A DNA stretch of 64,000 bases from Pelargonium x hortorum (Eukaryota > Streptophyta > Magnoliopsida > Geraniales > Geraniaceae): contig JAYMTJ010000001.1 of assembly GCA_036897525.1 (NCBI GenBank), positions 292,455 to 356,454 on the forward strand, read 5' to 3'. Under the pieces are notes generated by a model. That model saw nothing but the letters and a program-made list of their open reading frames with translations, was not told the origin of the DNA and did no database searches. Every line of letters starts with the position of its first letter. Within the stretch, counting starts at the first letter, position 1. The position numbers and the translations under genes are program-made. This document shows, one piece after another, positions 13,260 through 24,769 of this stretch.

Positions 13260-16200
13260 GAAGCTGTGAATTGAAAGCGGGCTAACATTTGTCGGTGTTG
13301 CTAAATCAAGACTCAAACCTGCATTAGTTAGACCCTTGGGCCATAGCAAGCAGGAACCATATTGGCATACCTACACTCATGTCTATTCCCAACAGTCTCA
13401 TAGCTCCTAGGCTGAACTTCCTTGCCCTTAACCTAGATCGGAATCCTCCCGAGAGGCTTCCTCTTAGAGTGATTACATACCTAGAAATAGAAAGAGTCTG
13501 TTATTAGACTGAAATGACTGGGATTGCTATGGACCTACTTTCACTCTGAGTTGTACTCTTATTCATAGCAGCTTAGACCAGTTAACCATCTTCCATGTAC
13601 TAGCTTTGGCATGCTAGAGACGGCCTGCTATTGACCACCCACAGGCTGACTTTACCACCTTCACCTATACCTACAGCTCAGGCATACTCATCCTAGTTGG
13701 CATACTGACTGGGATTCCTTTGAGGGATTGCTGTTGAAAGTGCAAGGACCGGGCTTAGTTACCTTCAGTTGAGTTCTTATATACCTAATGACAAAGACAA
13801 AAGCCCAGAACTAAGACAATTATGAGGACTTAATAGAGTTAACTGTCCAAGGTCAAGGTTCTGATTCACTAGGTTGAAGAACTAAGACAGGAATACAATC
13901 TGGGATGACTCTCCTTTACCGACAAGGCTTTTAGCTCCACCGGCACAGCACCATCGACTGTATGTACTCACTGACCAGCTCTCAACCTAGAGCTCAGGCA
14001 TATAGCACAACTTTCCTTGGGCCTTGGCTTAGCAGCTACTGACTACCTAGATCGGAGACATATTCCACATCCCTACAGCTCTGGACAACTTCCTTTACCG
14101 AGCAATACCGAATTCTGTATACCGAATGTGCTCGGTCGATGGAACTGGTACGGGTGATGGCACACTCTCTAACAGCCCAATGGAAGTAATGACAGTCGAA
14201 AGCAATGTCAACAGTTGATTAACTCTTCAGTCCAACGGTAAGCTATAGAACTAACAGCACTAGCTATTGACTGCTCCTACTGCAACAGCTAGAGCTTCTG
14301 CAACAGCAACGGGTTATGCTTTGGCAACTGTGACTGGTTAAGCACCTGATCCGGATACTGCAACAACTGGAACAACAGGGCTTACAAAAGCAAAGTGCAG
14401 CAACAACGAAGAAAAGAGAAGTCAATGTTGGGGTTATAGTGTATGTACTATCTTGGGCACTACTATAGGCCTTAACCTCCTATACTTCGTACCTTATTTC
14501 GAGTTGATCCTATCTCTTGGATGCTCTGTTTAAGGAGTCATCTCTCTAACCGAAAAGAAGCAACTCTTCGCTGTCAAGTCTGTAACACTTATAACACAAT
14601 GACAACTTAGAACACTTCCGCCTTCTCGATCAATTGAGGAAGATGAGTCGAGTGTTCTTGTCTCCTAACAACAAGTTTATTAACAACTATGAGCTTCAGG
14701 CTAGGCTGGGTTTCCAGTTTGATATGGTTTAGTGAGACATCTAATCGCTTATATAAAGAACTCTTTCAATCAGCCTTCACATTTCCAACTCTCTCTAAGC
14801 TATTTAGTATATGGTTTTAGAGTGTTTCAATTAGTTATGACATTGCCTGTTTTGACGGTAGTAATTCGACAATTCCTCGGTTCGAATCCAATTCTCAGTG
14901 TATAGAATTCCATTTTCTTATTATCTTGATTATGAATAGTAAGCAGTAAGCTTTTCGACTCAATAGTGCTTTGCCTGACAAGAGAGCTTGATTAAGTTCA
15001 TGTTCTATCTTTGTTTCTTGGTTCTTTGAAGGCTCTAGTTAACTAATCTGTCGCTAGTGTCTCTCTTCTCTCACAGACATCACGACCGACATTCATACCT
15101 AGTCTTGACCCGCGATTGATGTAGAGTGAGTAAGAAAATGGAGTTTCAAAGCCCAAGCTATCAACATCGACAGTGCTTTCATTACCCTGTCTTATTAGTG
15201 TTCGGTTGACTTATAAAGAAGAAGAAGAACTCAAACAAGGAAGACATTTATCGGGAGAGTTGTCTCTGTTAGTCCTTGGGTTTATAGTCTTTGGTATGTT
15301 CTCCAGGTAGCTATTTCTTGTTATGTAAGTCCTTCCTAGTGCTTTACAGTATTCCTATTACAAAATAGAAAATCGGATGCTATGTTTTAGGAGTGCTTTC
15401 CAGTCCCTAAAGGTCTTTGTCTTACGGGGACCTTGTTGCCTTATAGGTATTCATGTACTTACTATAACTTGTACCTCTTTTCTTAGTTAGTAATCGAATT
15501 GTAATAGGCTATATCGGATCAGAGTAATAGCTGTACTGTAGTTCTATATACCATCTTGACATCCTTTAGTTTGATAGGGCTTCGCGCCTTGCGGGTCATA
15601 AGACCTGAATTTGCTGTCAATAGAGCTCCACTTGAATTCACACTCTTCTGGCATACCTGTACTTGCTTTCTGGATACCTTTTCAGTCTTCATAGCTAACC
15701 CCAGCTTTCTTATCTTAAAAGCTTTACTCTTCGCTAATTTCTTCTTTATAGTTGAGGGTAATAACTCGATAAACTAGCGAGTCAGAAGTCCTCAGCTAAG
15801 AGAATCCGTTTCCATTAGCTGCACTAGAAATGCAACACCGGCTTAGGAATGTTTTTCCATTAGCTACACAGGCTTACATATCTCTATTTTGTATTCTATC
15901 CCTTCCTAACAAAGCCAAGGTTAATGAATACAATTACACCATTAACAAGCTAAAGCTTGCCTTGGGAGTATAGTATTAACTACACTGACTAAGAAGCGTA
16001 CATTGAATGACAGAGACTGTGTTCTTAATGTTCCCTCTTAGATTCATTACCTTCTTTGGACTGCTTTCACTTGCTATTAGACTGGCTTAGAGATAGCTGC
16101 ACCGGCACAGACAGAGTGCTTGCTTTAGCAAACAAAGAGGGGATGACTTTAGAGGTTAGAACACAAGCAATTGACTGGGATTGCATAGAGAGGAGTGGCC

Positions 16201-16260
16201 AGAAGAGTTCATGGACTCTCAGGGACTGTCTTATTAGGATCTAGAGCTTTTTGTAAGTGG
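13260..16260. other. Higher-GC island, probable older mitochondrial intergenic DNA
   Basis: Over about 3 kb the composition shifts from strongly AT-rich to clearly richer in C and G, with words such as CTAGAGACGG and AACAGCACTAGCTATTGAC. No conserved gene was recognised. Open runs at 15556-15777 and 16056-16244 have no family features. The island shares a 20-base word (14252-14271) and the word CATATTCCACATCCC (near 14066) with the island at 33.2-34.3 kb. I infer that both derive from ancestral, less AT-biased mitochondrial spacer sequence; insertion from elsewhere is the alternative. Confidence 0.5.
15576..15589 (+). repeat. GC-rich 14-mer hairpin word, copy 3 of 3
   Basis: Third identical copy of AGGGCTTCGCGCCT, here inside the higher-GC island. 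See 10050 and 12835. Confidence 0.75.
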
Positions 16261-18827
16261 GTAGCTGGGAGTTGCTTAATATAATAAAGTACTTCCTAAA
16301 TATTCAGGGTATCCCCATAATAAATATTACCTAAAGTATTAAGGGCCAAGAGATTCCTCGTATTTTCATTATTACGTTCCTTATATGACTCAACTGCCTG
16401 AGCATAATGGAGTTTACCGTTTTTTATTGCTAGTAGAAGGGCAGAGGTATTACAGGGTAATCCGCGAAAAGGGTCCTAGGTAACCGCTTTAGTATATAAT
16501 ATAAACGTAAGGGAAAAGGAGCTTTCATAAATTTTGGGAAGTAAAGAGCCCAAGAGATACCTTTAAGTTGGTTTTAAAATGGTGGATAAATGAACTTAGT
16601 TACAGCAAAGAACTAAGGATACACGGGTCCGTGGTTTGAATCTGTGAACTTTTGCTAAAGTACAAGAAACTTGAATAAATTAGTACTCTGAAATAAAAAT
16701 TTTATGTTAGTTGGGTTTTTCATCTATGAGTATAGAGTAACTCTAACAAGAATATTTAGAGCAAGATACAGGATCCAAGGGGTTACGTAAAACAAGAAGC
16801 CTTCCACTCAAGCGAACGAACCCAGTAAAAGTAAAGTTTTTTGCCATGAGTTACTTTACTTTCACAGTAGCTTACAGAATGAATAAGATGCCAAGCAGTA
16901 GCAATATAGTATAGTCCAGACTTGAATTTCCATTATTAAGCCCTCTGGAACAGTAAGTTAAAAAAACCACGTTAGACTTAGGTCCTTCTTTCTATATTGA
17001 CTGAAATTACTTAAATAGACAGGAAATCCCAGTGAAATGGAGGGTCCCTCTTAATGGATGTCAGCCTTATCTGATATACAATTGAATACTAGATTCATTC
17101 TACATTTCATATTTATTACAATAAAATTCAGTGAAGTATCACATTTTGAGAGTGTAAAGGGTTCTCAGAGTTTCCTCTAGTTTTACGAAGTAATTTCTGT
17201 CTTATATAATAACATATTATCCACAGCAAGTATATTCTAACTTAAATCTCTCTTAATACCTAATGTGCATACGGTGGTTTCCTTGAAGTATTAACAAACC
17301 TAGAATAAAAAAAAATGATATTAAGTATGTAACAAGGGCGCGTACAAAAGGACTTTCCCAAGGTCTTATTGGCCAAATTGAGCTCTCATAAGTAGGTGTT
17401 ACGAGGCTTCGCAGGGCTTTTTTGGACCTTATGTTCGTGCTACCCTTAACTAGACTACTTGTTTTTATCTAAGGGACCCGTCCTCTTTTCAAGGATTTAA
17501 CGTCGTTATCACTAATTCAAGCGTCGGAAATCCTATTCATAGCAGTTTTATAGATTTTTTTTTTTAAGCGTTTGTACAAATATGACTGGAAATTTCTGCG
17601 ATTGCCCAGTCTTAGTAAGTAGATAGGTTCTGGATTATAGGATTTGGCATATATGGGAACTCCTCCCTTTTAACGGCATTTGTTGATTTAGGAGTCTGCT
17701 TTTTCACAAAGGGTTAGCCTAGAAGGATAAGAAATTGAGTAATTAAGAAGGAAAGCTTGTCTTGACTGTCGGTATTTGTAATCGCTTAGTATAGAAATAG
17801 ATTGAGCTTATCCTGTTCTAGTGATAGTAAACATTCAGTGTATTTGGCTGGAGTGTTTTGAAGTGATAGAGCAGCTGGTAAAGTGAGAACAGCTGTAGGT
17901 TCAAGTGCTGTCATTGCTTTGTTTGAAGGGTACTGCTTGTTCCTTTATTTCGAACACTGAGGTTTTACCACTTACAATGTAGAGAAAACTAACTTTAAGA
18001 TATAAGTATACCCATAGAAACTCGAAAATACAAAATGATTTTAAATACCGAAAATAGAAGAGAAGAGTTGAAATTTTACTGATACCAAGTATTTGATTCC
18101 ATAAAACCGAGAATTAGGAAGACTGCTTTAGTTAGCAATTCCTTTTATTTCCTTGTGACTTCGATCAAAAAGAGAATAAAACAAGCAAGCATTCCTCATC
18201 AGTTCCTTCAGAGTTCTTACTAACTTTTGACTCTCCTTACGAGTCCTGACTGGCTTTACCTCTACTTCTTACTATAGAAGACACTGAAACTCTTCAGCCT
18301 GAAACAAGTGAACCTTACTTATAGGAACAGGGGGTACCATAGTTACATTTAGAATTTTGGAGATAGATTTATATTAGTATAGTTTTTGAAGGATTCTTTT
18401 GCAGAATATAAGTCTAGGGGAAATCTGATGGTTTTGACTTCATCTTAATCTAAACTAAATATAGAGTTGTTGGTATAGGCATTAAAGAAAAAACGATTGG
18501 TAGTGAGGCCTTTACACTTTTGTATATATCATGGTCAATAAAAGTTGAACCTATCTCTTTCGTTATTCTCTCATTCTCGAGAGGAGCCCTCTTTATGCGA
18601 GAAGCTTATAAGTTAATAGGATGTTATATAGGTTTTTAAAGCAAGGAAATAAAGTAAGCCAGAAAACTAAATAAATAACGGTCATACTTGGAGAAAGCCC
18701 TGACTGTTTGCTCTCTTTTTTTCCTTTTTCACTTGAAAGTAGCTCCCACCACTTTAAGTAGCTCTAATTCTTAATTATTTATATAGAGAAATACAAGGGT
18801 TTCCTATGGATAAAAGTGCTTCTACGG
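16261..18827. other. AT-rich intergenic stretch, no gene seen
   Basis: No open run or RNA gene is supported. A T-arm-like word (GTAGGTTCAAG near 17896) and another near 16640 are not accompanied by foldable tRNA arms. Confidence 0.55.
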
Positions 18828-18900
18828 GTGGGTGTAGCCAAGTGGTCGAGGCTGGGGATTTTGAATCTACCATACATGGGTTAAACCGCCGTCATTCGCC
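18828..18900 (+). tRNA. trnH: Plastid-like trnH relic whose anticodon reads UUG
   Basis: The 73-base sequence aligns along its whole length with the plastid-type trnH(GUG) found in many seed-plant mitochondria (GTAGCCAAGTGG in the D-arm, GAATC.ACCAT, and a CGCC-rich 3' end). It still folds: a 7-bp acceptor (GTGGGTG/CATTCGC, three G-U pairs), GCC/GGC D-stem, an anticodon stem with one mismatch, a 5-base variable loop and a T-stem with 4 of 5 pairs. Two changes suggest decay or a change of identity. The anticodon loop is TTTTGAA, so the anticodon reads UUG (a Gln anticodon) instead of GUG, and the T-loop is TTAAACC rather than TTCRANN. Acceptor changes are all transitions that keep pairing through G-U. 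It may be a pseudogene or a weakly functional tRNA. Confidence 0.6.
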
Positions 18901-19538
18901 CAAGGGGAGCTTTTCCTGCCGAAAGATGTATGACCTCTAGATTCTTGTAACCTGTGTATATTACTTTGGCCTCCTTTAAGAGACTTGCTTTTATTCCGAA
19001 TGTTTAACTCCTAATATGGATATAAGAGGAGCTCAAATAGTTTAAAGAAACTTATTCTTAGATAGCCGCTTCTTTATCAAATGCAAGAGACTGGATGGGA
19101 TGTTCCAATCCTAGGAAGTTCTTAAGGGAAGCAGAATTCATTATATGAGGAAACCCGTTTAAGACCGACAAGAGGGGAGATTCGGTTTAGTAACTTGTTA
19201 TTCAGATGAATACGCTCTGCTTATCATTTTTGAGTACACAGGATCCTCATTAGGAGACAAAGCAATTTCCCCGAACTACTAGGAAATACTAGTTGAAACC
19301 GGATAACCCCAATAACCAGAATTTAGAACCAAGGATGATTACATTGCAATAGATTTCATCGTTCAAAAATATCATTAATAAACCCCCTCAAATTGGGAAA
19401 GTTAAAGAGTACTTCTTAATTGAGAAGAGGGCCTTATATTCCTACTTGTACAGACTTAATCAATTTTCGGATTAAAGTAGTGAACGTTTTAGTTACTAGT
19501 TTTTGGTAATGTTGACTACGTCTAAAAAACTAGAAATG
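18901..19538. other. AT-rich spacer between tRNA relics
   Basis: About 640 bases separate the trnH-like and trnF-like relics. No open frame, tRNA or repeat was recognised. Confidence 0.5.
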
Positions 19539-19583
19539 AAAGGACCAAAAGCTCGTGTCGATGGTTCGAATCCACTTAATAAG
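19539..19583 (+). pseudogene. trnF: 3' half of degenerate trnF
   Basis: AAAGGACC, four A's, then CTCGTGTCGATGG, TTCGAAT and CCACTTA follow the anticodon arm, variable loop and T-arm of plant mitochondrial trnF(GAA), with about eight substitutions in 45 bases. The base at position 33 appears changed from U to C and the GAA anticodon is not intact. The T-stem has lost one pair, and no matching 5' half or acceptor strand precedes it. It is a fragment, not a gene, on the same strand as the trnH-like relic 640 bases upstream. Confidence 0.45.
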
Positions 19584-20290
19584 AGGGGATGCTTACTTAT
19601 ATAGCTTATAGAGTAAGAGATCTAACTTTCTTATTGTTGGATACTATATGACTCAAATAAAAATAAAAAATAAAGAATTCCTTGGAAAATACTAGAAAGA
19701 TTGATGAATCGGGTCGAAGTAAGTATTTTCTCTTTTTTAGTTTAGGTCTAGGTAGGAAAGGCATAGCTCCAAAGAGAGGTCTATATCGTAGGAAAGTTTT
19801 AGGTATTGTGCATAAGAAACAACAAGCTATGATTATGATACAAAATAAGATGCAGGATAAGAAAGGGGGTTTCTGCTCTTAAGAAGATAGGTATGGGAAT
19901 CCGGCAATCATAAGTCGAAGAAGTTTTTACTCGTTAGTTTGATTATTTTACTAAGGATTTTCATTTTCATTATTCTTTAGCAAAGGTAAGGAAATTACTC
20001 ATTATAAAGCCTTGTTGTACTACGAAATACGAAATAAGGAGTTTTCGAATAAGAGGTAGTAATGGTCAAGAAAAGAAAAGAAAAGCTCTTGTTTCATTCA
20101 CCACTTACTTTAAACGGATTCTCAACTCAGACAAGGAACTTCTAGTTTCTTTCGGATACAAACAATAGTAATAAGGGTGCTTTTAATAGGATTTGGGTCG
20201 ACTTTACGTTAGAAATGCAGGCTACTCTCTAAATCATAGAACAGAACAAAGAATCCTAACTATACTTCAAGAAAAAGAAACGCCTTTTCC
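19584..20290. other. AT-rich spacer between tRNA relics
   Basis: About 700 bases. An open frame at 19682-19882 (66 codons, TTG start) is Lys/Arg-rich, but its length is expected by chance and no family was recognised. Confidence 0.45.
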
Positions 20291-20361
20291 GGGTGTATAA
20301 TTCAGTTGGTAGAGCACTCTGTCAAATTGGCGGGTGTCATTGGTTCAAGCCGTATAAAAAG
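20291..20361 (+). pseudogene. trnK: tRNA-like sequence with a trnK-type 5' half
   Basis: The first 27 bases (GGGTGTATAATTCAGTTGG, then TAGAGCA) are almost identical to the acceptor and D-arm of plant mitochondrial trnK(UUU). After that the match collapses: the anticodon stem does not pair, the T-arm keeps the loop (TTCAAGC) but only three stem pairs, and the 3' end cannot pair with GGGTGTA. This is either a decayed trnK or a chimera with another tRNA's 3' half. It is the third tRNA relic on the + strand within about 1.5 kb. Confidence 0.45.
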
Positions 20362-23117
20362 TCAGACTAGTTTAGTAGAATCTTTTTCACGTTGTAAGAT
20401 GAAGCACCAGGATACTATACTCACGCTTAACTAATGAGTTCCGCAAGGTTTCTATTACTAAGTATAATAATCTATTGATTTCATACATAATGGAATCCGT
20501 GAATAAGGGAATACCTTGCTAAAATGACGTTTATTTGCTTATTTTCTTCCTTGTGGAGTACTTTTTCCAGGCTATAGAATGGAATAATGCTCCACCACTC
20601 CCTGCTCCAGATAAGAAGCTAAAGTAGAGCAGTTTGGGGACACTGATCCGTTTATTGCTGACGGACAATTAGAGGATGACATCAGGTTTGCCGAAAAAAT
20701 ATGGAATGACTAGAGAATTACATAAGATAGTAGAACTCTCATTTTTCCCGGATAAAGTATAGATATAAAGAAGTTATTTCTTAGTGAAATAGAAGACTTT
20801 AAGCGATATCTCTTCCTTACTTTGTAGGTTTTTTGTATTTCTTAATCCGTATTACTATAAAAGAAAAGGAAAACCCGAGCAATTACAAATTAGAATATAA
20901 AATGACTCTTTACTGTATATTATCAGGGTGTGTTTGAGTTTGGCTCCTCGGGATCTCACAAGAAAAACCGATAAGAGGAGTACTAATGCAGCAATTCTAA
21001 AGAACCTTTCTTTGGTGTCCTTGATATATGGGTTTCCCTCAAGATCCGGTGGCAGAGGCTCCTATATAGAGTTGGCTAAAGTTTCTTGGTAAAGATGAAG
21101 CCTAGTACATTAGCTCTCGTTTTATACTTCTTGTAGTTGTGTATTAGGAATAGTAGAAATTCTACTAGTATACAGCTTTCAAATCTATTTATCCTTATGA
21201 GGAGTTCATGAATTCAAGTTTGGACAGAGAAAGGGATAGAAGTTGAATGTAGTACCTCGTAAACACTTAATATTATGTTGTTAGTATAGAGTCCTTAACT
21301 AAGCAAGATCTGAGATTCAGTGGAGTTTAGAAAGTAGGAATTACCGAGACTTAGTGTTTTGCACTGGGGAAACCTCGCATATATCATTATGTAATTTCAG
21401 GTAGAGGGTAGCGACATTAGTTCTATATGATGAGGTTAAACAATTCTTTGGTACGCACCCAGAGCTTATACCTTGTTTAAGAAGTTTACTAGGATCTTTT
21501 TTTTTTTTAGGTTTTTTCTTTTTTACTAAAAAATCTTCTGGAACTGAGCTGAGTCACTAAATATGTTACGTATACTCCTTCTCATTTTATAACGAGCACT
21601 TTTTCGTAATAATGAAGCAGGTTTTCTTTGTATTTTTGTTCTATAAGCTATCTTACCTTTCATCATCACCCAACATATAAGCAATAGCACATATCAAGGT
21701 ACTCTACATTACTCAGAGTAAACAAACAGGTTGAATTCACCCAGCTATAGCCATAATTTAAGTAACAAAAAGCAAAATCTTATATAGAATTGGAAAGAAG
21801 TAGGCCTTTGTATAGCGAAGAGTTTCCTGAATGAATGTTAAAAAACTAGTTGCTATAAGTCACTCTTTATTTCAAAAAGAGTTCATGTGACTAATTACTT
21901 AAGGAAACATGAGTTACTTGTATATTCCTAGCTCTTATTCTCTAGTTCAGGTATTTGCAAAGCTACTCCCATTTTGTAAAACTCTATAAGTTTCAACTAG
22001 TACTTTCTGATACTACTAACACCTTGGCTAGTTACCGATAATCAAGGCAATGTAGGTTTCCCCTTTTATTATACCATTACACAACTAGAAAACAAAGAAA
22101 GGTACCTCTTATAGAAAGACATATATCTAGCAAAGATACAGTCCAACTGATGTAGATACAGGATAATCCTTAGATTTCGGGATATTACTAATAAAATATA
22201 CAACTTCTATACTTTAATTCAAAAGCCAAGAGATTTTGACTATTTGACTCTCTTTTTTTTACAGATTCTCCTTTCAACTCAGTTTTGCTTTTAATCGACT
22301 ATATTTTTTAGTTTTGGAACTTGGGCTTGCTCCTAACTTCGCTTACATTAATTACTATAAAGGACTATGATAGTAGGACTCAGAAGGGTTCTCTTGGAGT
22401 TACTGTCTTCTAATTCTGGCTGTTAAGTAAGTACCCGAAACTCGATATAAACTATTCTAAGATTTCGAGGAGCGGTAAGAGGAGTGCTATAGTACTCCTC
22501 CGGCGAACCCTATCAAGCATAAGAAGACAGCTACAAGAAGTACAGGTTATAACCCTGGCGGCAGTATAGGCCATAAGCTGCTAACATTTTTCAGAGGGAG
22601 GGTACAGCCCCAAAGACTCTTAAGAAAATGATAGATATTACAAAAAAGGTATTAAGCCTTAATAAGAAAGTAATTCTGAGCTACGAAGAATGAAAGAGTA
22701 TAAAGTAAGTGCATAAAAGGTAGGCTGTCATAAGGTAAAGGATTTTCATTATACTATATTCTATTTCCCTTCTTCCGGGGGCCTATTTCTTTAATACACC
22801 AGTAACAAGTAAAGCAAAGGAGGAGTATACCCCTATCATAAGGAATTCAAACCCAAAGAGTCTTTCTTTTTAGTAATAGAGAAGCCTTTAAAGTCAAAGG
22901 ATTTCCTAAAGTCATGCTGGGAGTTTTGCAGGATTAGAGATTCTTTACAAATAAGTTTCTCTAGAGAAGTTTAAGTTGATTGAAGCTGCTAAGAAGCTAG
23001 ACCTGGAACTTATCTTAAACTAAAAAAGGCGAGCTTGCTTGGAAAAACCGCCTAATCAGGACTTTTTACCCTTTTCAACTATACTATAACTATAAGGAGT
23101 TGATTCTAAGCTTAAAT

Positions 23118-23172
23118 GAGTTCCTGTTTAGTGGTTTATGAGTAAATGAATTCCAGAGTGCTTCGTTCTTGG
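23118..23172 (+). repeat. Imperfect dispersed repeat, copy 2 (partner at 11930)
   Basis: Shares GAGTTCC, GTTTAGT, GTTTATGAG, GAATTCC-like and CTTCGTTCTT-like words in order with 11930-11980. Confidence 0.5.
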
Positions 23173-24749
23173 AAGCAGTTGACTTAAAAAGAAAAGTATA
23201 CTGACGATTTGAGTCTAGGAAGGAGTTTCGAATCACTTAAGCTTTCAGGGAAAAAGTCATGGAGAGAAATGTGTCTGGATTCTTTTTTGGGTGGTCAAAG
23301 GCTGTAAGAAAATGAAATTCCTACAAACTTCTTGTAAATACGAGTATACAAGAATTCCCTTATCTTGAGGGGAACTGGGGTTTTTCTGACTTAAGCCTAC
23401 ATTACAGAGGCAAAACTTCAGAAAATACATAGGGGTATTAGACTAGGGCATAAAGGGAGCCCTTATTAGTAGCGTTAAAGTTTACTCAAGAAGGGGTGAC
23501 TTTAGTTCTTATTTTGCAATTAAATGTAAAATACTTAGCCTTGTTGCTAGTATATATGTACCTTACCCTTTGTTGATAGGGGTTTCCCAGCCTCTAACTT
23601 TTTTTCTTGTGTATCTTCATACTTACCACTTCCTGTTCAAATAGGTTGTGTTGTTTAAAAAAAATGATAAAAGATACTCTAAGGGGTAAAACTCTTATCC
23701 CAATCCTGCTTAGTCTGAGAGTAGCTTTCTCGGCTCTTTAAATAAAGCTGCCCTTAGTTTTCGTGAAAGTTTGACTTCGGTAAGAATCCTAAAAGGTAGT
23801 GAACTACTCTGTATTCTCAACTTATGAAATTTCCCTTAAAGAAGAAACAAACCCCCAAAATAAGGGCTAAAAAAAACCAGTGCTAGTTCTCCTGTTTAAC
23901 TTATCTATATATAATTTGTTATACGTATATAAGACTCCTTTTATGGATGCTATCTATTCTAACTTTTCTTATTCGTTAAATAAGGAAATAGAAGCTTTAA
24001 ACAGTTAATTATAAAGGGTCAGAAGTTTTCAAAAGAAAAGAATACTTCCTACCCGAGATGCTGCAAAGGAAGACAGCACAACGCATCCCATGTTATTGGG
24101 TCTTGAAATAGGTTTTTCTTACTCAATTATTTATGAGTTGTAGCTTTTTTTTTTTTATTTCCGAAGTAAAGGGTCCCGATTTGTAAGCCAATACTTAATT
24201 TCAGTGGTGGATATAGGGTAAACTAAAGAAACCCTTAACTTTTACAAAACCTTTGAGGCACTTGCAAAACAAAACGTTATATATTTTTTTTTTGTCTCAG
24301 GTTCAAGTTCATTGAAAAATTCTGTCAAGCCCGTTCAATATTGTGATTTTGAATATATATAGCAGTAATCCGTTTAGGTACTAGTTAACTCTAGCCTATT
24401 GCCGTTTTGAACTAATGTGAGAATTGAAACCTTAGGAAATCCTTACTAAACAGGCATAGATCTCCAGAAATTCTGTTACGTGAGACTTTGTATTATTATT
24501 TCTCCTTAGTTCTGGTCAAAGCCGACCCATAAACTCTTTTAGCTAAATATTACTTAAACGAAATTTCCTGGGATAGTATTTCAGTGAGTTATCCCTATAA
24601 ACTAGGAAACTTGGGCATATCTTGTTAAATAGTATTTCTCTAGATAGGTTAGTAAGAACTTCAGGCAGTTTACAAAATAGATTTATAGGGTTCAAAATTG
24701 TAATACTCATTCTATAGGTATAGGGCTTTCCTTTTTTTATTTCGCGCAT

Positions 24750-24769
24750 AATGTAATGTAATGTAATGT
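24750..24769. repeat. Tandem repeat (AATGT)x4
   Basis: Four perfect copies of a 5-base unit, directly after the GC word TTCGCGC. Confidence 0.9.

Noticed and set aside
17845-17940. tRNA-like words TAGAGCAGCTGG and GTAGGTTCAAG
   Set aside because: The spacing is wrong and no anticodon arm or acceptor stem pairs.
22465-22505. Hairpin considered as a group II intron domain V
   Set aside because: The 7-bp stem has an 8-base loop and lacks the catalytic AGC-type triad, the 2-base bulge and a GNRA tetraloop.
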